Source of the DNA: Paramacrobiotus metropolitanus
Taxonomy: Eukaryota; Tardigrada; Eutardigrada; Parachela; Macrobiotidae
Direction of reading: 5' to 3'
DNA length: 64,000 nucleotides
Assembly (NCBI RefSeq): GCF_019649055.1
Contig: NW_026570254.1
Span: 62,001-126,000 of the forward strand
The translations under genes were made by a program, and so were the position numbers. This document shows positions 49,268 to 58,800 of this stretch, piece after piece. Within the stretch, counting starts at the first letter, position 1. Each line of letters begins with the position of its first letter. Under the pieces are notes generated by a model. It made no database searches. It had not been told where the DNA came from and saw only the letters and a list, made by a program, of their open reading frames with translations.

Positions 49268-52200
49268 TTAATCCAAGTTACATAACGTACAAATCCGACT
49301 GAATTTCGCTAAATCCGATTTCATTTCTGGCCAAAAGAATCTCAGGTTAGAATAAAGATAATCGTATGGTGATGTCACGCTATTGTATTTATGTAATAAT
49401 CGGCGATGCACGGATTCCACTAAAATTTTACGCCATTGGAACGGAATTAGGATTCTGGGGATTCTTTTACCGATATCTTCTTTTTCTCCGTAATGACAAA
49501 TAATGCCATTAATTTTCAGGACCAAGGGAAGGTGCCAAGCCGCGTAATGGGATTCCTCCAGAGTGTAGCCTCCATCTACAACTGCGTCCCAGATCATCAT
49601 ATCACTACACTCCATCTGTCGATATTTCCAGAATTCTTGCTTGTCCAACACATCGTCGGTGACTACGCCCTGGGGCCAAAACTGCTCAACTGGACGCGCC
49701 CAAGCCGGAGCTGGAAGAGTTCTGTCTTCTTCATTGACCGGGGGAGTTTTCGTTGGCTGTGCCGGGCCGATCTCCATAGCATTACAGGTAATTGGCGGAG
49801 TGTCACTGGCCAACGGCTCAACTGGTTCAGATTGGCCCCCTCCCGGCTGGGATACATTCAGGACAGCCGGGTTTCTACTGTTTGTTGCCATACGCTTTTT
49901 GACGTCGACCGATGGGTCTCTCTTGCGTTTTTTGTCGTTATTTTGATTGATAAGTCTCTCCACAGGTTTCACCACACGCCCAGAGCGGGTCTTCAAAAGC
50001 GGTACCTCTTCCAATTGTTTATCCAGATATTCCGCATACTCAGCATCAAGGCGCGACGATGCTGAGTCAACGGACGGAACCACCGGCGGCGGCGCGGGCG
50101 CCTCAACAATTTCATCGGGACATTCCTTCTCCACGCAATCCAGTAATTTAGGTAACTGTTCATCTTGTAGGATAGTATCAACATCGCGGAAGTTGTAGGG
50201 TTTCAAACGGCTAACGTGGACTGTGTCAGTTTTGACATTCCCGCGCCGATTACTCTTCACAACATAATGCACCGGTCCTGACGGGCGAACAATTTCCCAT
50301 CCTGCAGTCCAACGGGGCATAAGCGACGGATTTTTGCCCACTTTTCGGTGAAGGACGTAAACCAGCACCTGATCTCCCGGTTTGTACAAGACGTGTGATA
50401 TATTCGCGTCATAACGAATTTTGTCTTTTAGTTTATGCCGGAACTCCTCGGCGTTTACCAGATCCAAAGCCTCACCAAGGCCGCGCTGCATTTGCTGTAC
50501 GAAAACGTGAGCGGGGACGACAAAGTCTTCTTCAAAAGGCAAAAAGTTGTTCACAGGTAATCGCATCTCGGTGCCGTGCATCATGAAGAATGGTGTGCGG
50601 CCCGTTCGTTCCACAACTTTACTGTTAAAGGCAGCGCAAAGTGCCGGGAGAAAAATGTCCCAGTCACTTTGCTGCTCATTAACGTATTTCGCCAATGCCT
50701 TCTTAATTTCTCCGACACGCTTCTCGACCAAACCATTCCCCTGCTGGTGTCCTGACGCCGTGGGTGCGTGAGCAACACCCGCAAGAGCAAGAAGCTCCCG
50801 AAACATTTCTGACATGAAATTGCTGCCACGATCTGACGTAATGTGAATAGGCATCCCGAAGACCGTTAATATCCTTTTATAAAAGAATAACGCCAATGTA
50901 GCAGCATCATTTCTTTCTACAGCTTCTGCCACGATATATTTACTCCCATAATCGACAGCTATAATTATGTTTTTGTTTCCAGATTCCGTCGTTGGAAGAG
51001 CCGGGGCGACATCGATTGCCCACACTAATCGTGGAGGAACTGTCGGGTTCGACTGCAAAGCCCCAGCCGGAGCTGTAGCGGGGACATTCTGAGCAAGACA
51101 TGCCGCACAGGATGCACAGTAATTCCTGACTGACTCAAACATCCGTGGCCAATAGAAGTACTTATACATCCGTTTGTAAGTAGCCAAGACTCCCAAATGT
51201 GCTGCTAAAGGTGAGTCGTGATTATCTTGAAGAAACTGAAGGCGCCAATGCACAGGCACGTACATACAGTAATAGATTTTGCGGTTTAATTCGAACTTAT
51301 AATAAACGACTCCCTGTTTAACCACAAATTTATTTAGATGTAATTGCTCGTGCTCTGACATCTTTTCCTTTTTGTTTTCTAGAAGCAACCTCCAACGGAC
51401 AATGCGCGCATCACGAGACTGCTCTTCCGCCCAATACGAGGCTTTATCGTCCGTAATCAACTTCTGGACTTTATCTGCATCGAAGGCTCTCATGTCCTCT
51501 TCAGAAATGGCTTTCACTTCGGCCGACATCATCTCAAAGCGGATATCCGCATAGTCTCTTTCCAAAACCGCAAAACAGCATTCAATCATCGCTGCATCAC
51601 CAGCGAAAGGGTAAGTCTGCCGATAATCAAACTCAATATCCGAATCGTCAGAGTCGGGTTCCGGTTGTTCTCCGGGGTTTCTGCTTAAAGCGTCAGCTAT
51701 TACATTCTCTTTGCCCGGGATATGGACCGGTTTAGTATTAAACTGCTGTATGTATAGTGCCCAGCGCCCAAGGCGGCCAGCGGCATCGCGCATATTATTA
51801 AGGAAAACCAGAGCCTGATGATCGGTCTGGACTTCAAACTGGTAGTCAGACAGATAATGTTTCCACTTCTTTAAGGCACAAATGACTGCATAAGCTTCAA
51901 GTTCTGTAGGGAAGTACAACCTTTTCTGGGTCTCTGTTAACTTACGACTTAAATATGCGATAGGCCTCCAGTTCGTTGCCACGTCCGTCGGGTGATCCCG
52001 AGGGCACTGCATAAGCACTGCACCCACAGCGATAGTGCTGGCATCCACAACAACTCGCGATAAAGCCTCTGGATCATAACGGGCCAAAACCGGCGCCGTC
52101 ACTAAGGCTTCCTTCAACTGTTCGACTGCGCGACACTGATCAACTCCCCACTCAAAGGTAACTTTTTTAGGAATAAGTTTTTGAAGCGGTTCTGCAATTT

Positions 52201-52840
52201 CTTGAAAGTTCTTAATAAATTGACGGTAATATCCTACCATGCCCAAGAAGCGCAAAATGTCTTTTTTATCTTTAATAGGGCCGAATTCCTTTACCGCCTG
52301 GATCTTTTCGGGATCCGTACTGATACCGAATTGATCAACAGTATGTCCCAAGAATGTTATCGAATTGACAAATAATTCAGTTTTTTCAGGATTAATAGTC
52401 CAACCGCACTCCTGGAGCCTCAGAAAAAGCTCCTGCAAATCCCGCATATGATCGGCTAAATTTTTACTAAAGACGATAATGTCGTCTATGAAAACAAGGA
52501 CGTTTCTCCATTTCATGTTGGCAAGCGTTAAGTCCATCGCACGCTGAAAAGCGGAAGGCGCGTCCTTTAAGCCAAATGGTAAGACTTTGTATTGAAACGT
52601 GAACTCTTCTCCGACCATCGTAGTTTTACAACGGTCTTCTGGCTTAATCTTTTTCTGCCAAAACCCCGACTTAAGATCCATTTTACTAAACACTGTGGCT
52701 TTATCTAACGCATTAAGAATATCATCCACTCTGGGCAAAGGATAGCTACTGCCCATTAACCGTTCATTTAATTTACGGAAGTCAACAGTTAATCGCCGGG
52801 ATTTATCCTTCTTTTTACTATACAAATAGGACTTCCCCAC
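49268..52840 (-). CDS. pol: ORF2: pol (RT, RNase H, integrase, extra C-terminal H2C2 module)
   Basis: 1190-codon frame entered from ORF1 by a -1 shift. Reverse transcriptase: the active-site motif FIDD near residue 117 (Phe replaces the usual Tyr), with the FxLP-type GFWQKKI and LPFGLKDAPSAFQRAMD segments. RNase H: VVVDASTIAVGAVL near 265 and ELEAYAVICALKKW. Integrase: H2C2 zinc module near 540-580 (HDSPLAAH... CASCAAC), core aspartates near 607 (AIDVAPAL) and 668 (TSDRGSN), and glutamate near 705 with exactly 35 residues between the last two (D,D35E). After the integrase C-terminal domain, an extension of about 250 residues ends in a second H2C2-type module (QWRKILVESVHRRLLHKY... CTLC, residues about 1090-1187). 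No chromodomain seen. Confidence 0.95.
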   Translation of the reverse strand: MGKSYLYSKKKDKSRRLTVDFRKLNERLMGSSYPLPRVDDILNALDKATVFSKMDLKSGFWQKKIKPEDRCKTTMVGEEFTFQYKVLPFGLKDAPSAFQRAMDLTLANMKWRNVLVFIDDIIVFSKNLADHMRDLQELFLRLQECGWTINPEKTELFVNSITFLGHTVDQFGISTDPEKIQAVKEFGPIKDKKDILRFLGMVGYYRQFIKNFQEIAEPLQKLIPKKVTFEWGVDQCRAVEQLKEALVTAPVLARYDPEALSRVVVDASTIAVGAVLMQCPRDHPTDVATNWRPIAYLSRKLTETQKRLYFPTELEAYAVICALKKWKHYLSDYQFEVQTDHQALVFLNNMRDAAGRLGRWALYIQQFNTKPVHIPGKENVIADALSRNPGEQPEPDSDDSDIEFDYRQTYPFAGDAAMIECCFAVLERDYADIRFEMMSAEVKAISEEDMRAFDADKVQKLITDDKASYWAEEQSRDARIVRWRLLLENKKEKMSEHEQLHLNKFVVKQGVVYYKFELNRKIYYCMYVPVHWRLQFLQDNHDSPLAAHLGVLATYKRMYKYFYWPRMFESVRNYCASCAACLAQNVPATAPAGALQSNPTVPPRLVWAIDVAPALPTTESGNKNIIIAVDYGSKYIVAEAVERNDAATLALFFYKRILTVFGMPIHITSDRGSNFMSEMFRELLALAGVAHAPTASGHQQGNGLVEKRVGEIKKALAKYVNEQQSDWDIFLPALCAAFNSKVVERTGRTPFFMMHGTEMRLPVNNFLPFEEDFVVPAHVFVQQMQRGLGEALDLVNAEEFRHKLKDKIRYDANISHVLYKPGDQVLVYVLHRKVGKNPSLMPRWTAGWEIVRPSGPVHYVVKSNRRGNVKTDTVHVSRLKPYNFRDVDTILQDEQLPKLLDCVEKECPDEIVEAPAPPPVVPSVDSASSRLDAEYAEYLDKQLEEVPLLKTRSGRVVKPVERLINQNNDKKRKRDPSVDVKKRMATNSRNPAVLNVSQPGGGQSEPVEPLASDTPPITCNAMEIGPAQPTKTPPVNEEDRTLPAPAWARPVEQFWPQGVVTDDVLDKQEFWKYRQMECSDMMIWDAVVDGGYTLEESHYAAWHLPLVLKINGIICHYGEKEDIGKRIPRILIPFQWRKILVESVHRRLLHKYNSVTSPYDYLYSNLRFFWPEMKSDLAKFSRICTLCNLD
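52789..52840 (-). other. ORF1/ORF2 overlap with -1 frame change inside RT
   Basis: The RT domain passes from ORF1 to ORF2 within this 52-nt overlap. At the point where similarity switches frame the minus strand has a run of five A (T5 at 52812-52816) followed by purines. That is one A short of the classical A AAA AAG slippery heptamer. It may be a programmed -1 shift or a one-base loss. Confidence 0.7.
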
Positions 52841-55800
52841 GCCGAATTAGTCGGTTCTATGATGCCGTCCTTAATCATTTCTTGTGTTTTAGCTTGGAGC
52901 CATTTTCTATCTTCAAACGATGTGCGATACGGAGGAGTTCGAACCGGCAAACTCGTTCCCGTGTCTACCGAGTGCTCATAAATGGTACAACATCCGACTG
53001 GACGAGCTTTCGTTGGTAGAACTGACTTTGCTTGATAGACGATCTGTTTAAGCTCTTCTTTGCTTGGGCAAATCTCACCGACTTTAATTTTGGCAAACGT
53101 TTCTTCCGTTTCAGGATCGACAGCACAGGGAGCGGAAGACTGCGACTGCATCGCGACACATTCATTAATTTTGTCCGGTATCGGAACACCTTTTTCATCG
53201 CGTGAAACGCCGCAAGAGTCACCGTGACAGCTTTCCTGAAATTCTGGAGAGTCCATCTGATACACAGCATCAACTAGTACTACTTCACCAAGGTTAGTTT
53301 CTTCGTTTAAAACCAGTGGTTTGTCGGAAACGTTGACGACACAGAGCCGACAGTTGCCATATTCGTTAAGCGTCAAAACGCCATCTAGTAAGACAGCGTT
53401 TTTATTTGATTCTGGTATTTTTCCTTCGTAGAGAAATGGCTGAGTATATAAATACTCATCCTGGAATTCCATAAATTGTTCGTCCGACATGGCTGTTGTC
53501 GCCCGAATAATTCCCTGCGAATGGGGCTGAATTATCACCGGTGAAGCCGGAAAGAGCTCCATTTTGAAGCAATCAATTGGACCAGGTTCAGGCTCAAAAC
53601 GGTAAATGTCATGTTCCGCTAAATTAATTTCTGTCTGGGCTTGTGCTTGTTTCAGATGGGCGTCCCTGTACGCCAACTCAATGACATCCTTTGTGTAAAC
53701 ACATGCCGGAATATCCGTGGATTCACGAACATCCTGGGACCGTTTTGGTAGGTTTTTAGGTACTTGCTGCTGCACCGGAGCCGGTTGCACTGTCTCGGCG
53801 GACATCTGGCTTGCCGCATCTCTTTCCGCATATTCGCGTTTAATTCGTCGACTATAACTGGACTTTTTGCGCCGGGGCGAACTCCTTCCCGAGCCCTCCG
53901 ATACCTGTTCGTCATTTCCCACGGTGGGTTGTGCTGTATTAACTCCCACAGACTCTCTCAACGCTTTTTGTTTTTGTATTTCGTTCCAGATTGCCCACTG
54001 TTCGTTAATATTTACATCGGTGGGGGTATCATATGTTGCCCTGACAGCCGGAGGAAGCAAGTCTGACATTTGGTCACTAATCAACTTATGCTCCTGGGGT
54101 GAGTTGCCAATCAATTGAGAGTTAACTTCCCTTTGCTTCTCCGCCTGCTTATCTTCATAGGAAACCGGGCAAGGGCCAATATTGATAGGCTTCATGCCGT
54201 CCGCAGGAATGAAGTTACCATCCTCGAAATCACCAGCAGGTGCCGGATTATCCACAGAAAAGGTAACTTTACGTGTTCCTGTTGCTCTCTGGGCATGCAA
54301 TTGTTCCTTCCGTTTTGTTAATTCAAAATGTCGCCGATCGTTTACCGAATTACGACATATGTCGCAGTTCTTTTCGTATCGCTCGATTTCAATAATACAA
54401 TCTGGCCAGTAAAAGACCTTAATTAGATACGGATATAATTTTTCGCACCGGCCGTATACCTGTTTATGCACTAAAATATCGTGAAAGCAAGCTATTAATT
54501 TTTGCCGCCATTGGTGTGGCACAAAAATCCTCGGGCATGCGCCAGAGTGATCGGGCACTCTGCACAGAATTCCTTCACAAATAATCAACCGGTTAACCTC
54601 ATATTTTGTGTAATTCGTATTTGCATGCGCCGGCTTCTTGTACATTTTATACCACATACGGCTGTCCACACACATCTGTTGAGTTTCTCTCCAGAACTGT
54701 GGATCGCGAAACATTTTTTCTGTAGGGAACAAGCTTTTATCCTGTGGTCTATCCATCGGTGACATCCACCTTTTCAACTCTGGATTCCGTGCCATGAAAG
54801 ACGGATAATCATGGACTTCGTCGGCGTCTCTGCAGTCACGTTCAACAGGTATGACATTTAACAGCTTATTATCCATGCTGAGGCATTCTACTGACTTAGA
54901 CGATTTTTCCAAAACACCCAAATACAGATATTTTGCTGCAGGATGCTGCTGTAGGACTGCGTCCAAAGATGAAATCTGAATGGGAAGTTGTAAGGGATCA
55001 TCACCCCCACGAACTTGACGTGAGCCAGAATTGGGCGCGGGACTAATCGATACCGAAGGCGAGGTACTCGAACTGGATGCTGGCGACGGCTGACGGATTT
55101 TTTCTTGTTTAATTGGCGGCTGGGGAGACACTTGTTCTCTCCCCCACGAACTTGACTGCATATTATGTACAATTATTTCGCCGCCTCCCCCACGAACTTG
55201 ACTTGGTTCTGGGATTTTTTCCGTCTTAATTTCTTTTTTAATTACAGGTTTGACCGGTTCGTCAGCGACGGAAGCCGCTTTCGGGAGATATTGACGAATC
55301 ATCTCCTGAACTACACTACGGACAAACTCCTCATCACGTTGATCGGATCCTTTCTTCGACGGTGCCGCTTGTACGGGCACAAGTTCCTCAATTTCCGGTT
55401 TGATAGGAGCGTCCGCAACTTTTATCGCCGGTGGCGATTGAACTGGACGAGGCCATGACTGTTTGGCTTTCTGTAAGTGTAGGATGCAAATCTCCGGATC
55501 AGCTTTTGCCAGAATTAAATGTGCGGATTCGTATGGCACAAATTTTGCCTCTTTAGCGACGCCAATTCGTTCAGTCAACATCAGCGCTGGAATCAAAGGA
55601 GACGGTTTGACTCCAGGAGGGATTAAGGGGTCGAAGTCGTGTGAACGGATAACATCCGACATAAGGTGAGTTTCGCGACGAAGGAATACTGGCGCACCAG
55701 GCGGTCTACGCGAGAGATGCCACGTCATCGTATTCATGTCTAAAACAAATGGTTTTGTAGCTAAAAAGTCTAAACCTAAAACAACGTGGTCCCTGTCGAA

Positions 55801-58800
55801 GGTGGAACTCACCAAAACTGCGTGCTCAAAAGCCATCCCGAATTCATGGATGGTGACCACCACCGACAATGGCTCAATCAGCTGTCTTCCCTGGTAAGCT
55901 GTGTGAACGACTCTACCTTTAATGTGGTCCGGACAGCGGTGGATATTTAAATTTAAATCCTTCGCCATTTTTAACGACATAACGGAAATGCTAGAACCGG
56001 TATCTAACATTGTCTTCACTTTCTGATAATTAATGTCGATTACAGAGTACCAAGCCTGGGCATCCAGCGTTGGCAACAGACAAACGTGATCCGCAAGTGG
56101 GTACTGGGAAAAGTCCTGGATTTCCATTTTATTACACTGAGGTCTCGGGGAAGACAAACCTGCTGGTAAGTCTAACTCCATCATATTAATCTGTTGTTGC
56201 GGATTGTTGTATCGAGCCAACAATTCTGCAGACGGCTCATACTGACGTGGAAGGACGAACTGGTTCGTACAGCCTGCTGCCGGGTGTAACCCATGGCAGC
56301 GGAAACAAATCTCAACTCCGCGGTTTGTTCGCCATTTATCTTTTAAAATGTTACGCTCATCAAACGGAGGTTGATTACCAGCCTGCTGTTGCGGGCGATA
56401 ATTCTGACCTGGGCCATTCTGATATTGTTGACGATTATTATTATTATTATAGCCTCCACGCTGATTATTATTCCCACGGTAGTTATTATTTGGGCGGTAA
56501 TTCCCACGATTATAGCCGCCGTTATTATTATTATTATTATTCGCAGGAGCGTTCTGCTGGTACTGTGGATCAAGATTCTGTACTGGCTGCTGATATTGCG
56601 GTTGCATTACCGGTATCATTGGATTCATCATCTGCACAGGAACAGGCATAGCAGCTTGCATCGGGATAGGCTGCTGAAAGGTCTGCGCAAATTGTACTGG
56701 TTGTTGCTCAACAAATTGTGGCTGTTGATAAACCGGAACCGGGACGAACTGCGGCTGGGACACACTCAGGATAGGCTGCACTGGGGCCACAGAATTTTGC
56801 TGCTGTGGGATCACAGTTTCAGTGTATGAACGGGAATATCCTCCGCGATTATTCCCATAATTTCCACGACCCGCGCGAGTTGGGTAATAATTTCCTCTTT
56901 GAGACGAGCCACCACGGCCGCCTCGGTTTTCGTAATTCGAGTTATTTCCAGCACTCCTCGGTTCTGCTGGTATATTCCTTTGGGTAGTTTCGGGCGCTTT
57001 CTTATCTTTATTCATACGTTTCCACAGTTTCTCACAGTCCTGTAGTTTCTTTTCAAATTCTGAATAATTCTTTGGTGATGCGTTGTAGATCTCGCGGAAC
57101 CATGCCGGCCGGTGATCCTGAACACCCTCCAAGAGTGCTTCAACCTGCTCTTCACCTGAGATTTTTAGCTCCTCAAACCATGGGAGGAAACTATCCAGGT
57201 AAGCACGAACTGGCTCATAAAAATCCAGTTTACGATTGTTCATTTTTCTGCGTATATCCGCTTTAGACAATGAGCCATTAAAATGCTCAATAATTGCCGG
57301 TTTAAAGAAATCAGACCATGATTTTCCTTTATTGTCCTTCCAGAATTTTTCAAACCATTGAAAGGATGCTCCAGTGAAAGCACCGGTTACTCTACGGCAA
57401 GTAACCTCATCATTCCAATTATTCGTGGTTCGACATTGCTCCACATTCATAAGCCACTTCTGGATTTTTTCTGGATGGGAATCGTCGAAGGTAAGTAATT
57501 TCATACTGCCTTCGGCTTTATCGTTTCCTTTGTCCGCAAGTTTCGAGATTAATTCGACAACGCATTCTTGTGTAAGCGCTGCCCTATCCGATATTTGCGT
57601 TTGCTTGATTAACCATTCCTCCAATTGTGTGCTTCTGGAAGTGGATTCATTACTGGCTGTACTACTAGGACGGCGGTGTTCGTCATCGGCCAGTATATCA
57701 TCCATCAGATCATTTTCGATATCAGAACCGTCCCTGTTTTCCGATTTGCGCACATGGCGACTAACGTCATCGGACGCCCTTTTAAATATCTCTTGCCGCA
57801 AATCTGTTGACCGATTTTTCCTTTGATTAGGCGGCACTGTTTCCTTAGGAATCTGGCTTTCCGAAGACGAACGGGGCATTGCATGCGCTTCTGAAAATTC
57901 AACCCGTGATTCCTGTCTGGGCTTCCGAAGGATACTAGCCGGATTGGTTACAACAGCTGAAGGCTGTTCATTGGATGTGGAGAAGTTCTGGGGGTCAAAC
58001 AAGGAAAGAGGAGTGGACCGCAACACATCACCTGTCGCTACCGGCGCCTCCCTTTCAAAATGTCTTTGACCTCCTCCAAGAGCAAGACCAGAATTTCTGA
58101 ACTGGAGATGTTCATTGCACGCTTGCTTAAATTCATCCTCCAATTTGGTGAGTTGATCTTGTTTTTCGTACCATTCATCACGAAGCTGTTTGTTTTCTTC
58201 ATATAAACGGTTGCAATTTTGATCTTTCTCGAAGGCGGCAGCTTGTGCGTTCCTCTTCGCTTTAATTGCTGATTCACAATTAGCGCATTTTTTATTATTT
58301 TTTATGTCGCTCAGTTCCTTCTGGACCTTGCGATTATTCTCCTTTTCGGCATCCAGTAATCCTTCGAGCCGTTCAATTTCTTTTTGAGACTGCTCATCCT
58401 TTTCCTTAGGAATATGCATCGGGCCAACCGTAGACAATTTGTTAAGCTGTACATTTGCTTTAGTTAGGTCCCGCTGCAGGGTGTCCTCTTTATCTTTAGC
58501 GCGCTTCTTTTCATCATCTAAATCCTTAGCAAGCTTTTGAGACAGATTTTGCGCATCCGCTAAGTTTTTATTGGTCATCTTGTGCGCGTCTTTTTCCGCA
58601 TTCAGGTCCCGCTGGGCTTTCGTTAATTTCTGGTCTAGGTCCATAACCTGCTTCGTCGTATCAGGGAGCGTTTGTGCTTTAAAACCGTCAATGGTAACTT
58701 TCGCCGCCGACAGCTCCCTCTGAGCTTCCTCTAACTGTTTTTCCAAATGCCGATTAGCGTCTTTTAATCCGTCACGCTCATCTTTCACAGCATTGAGAGC

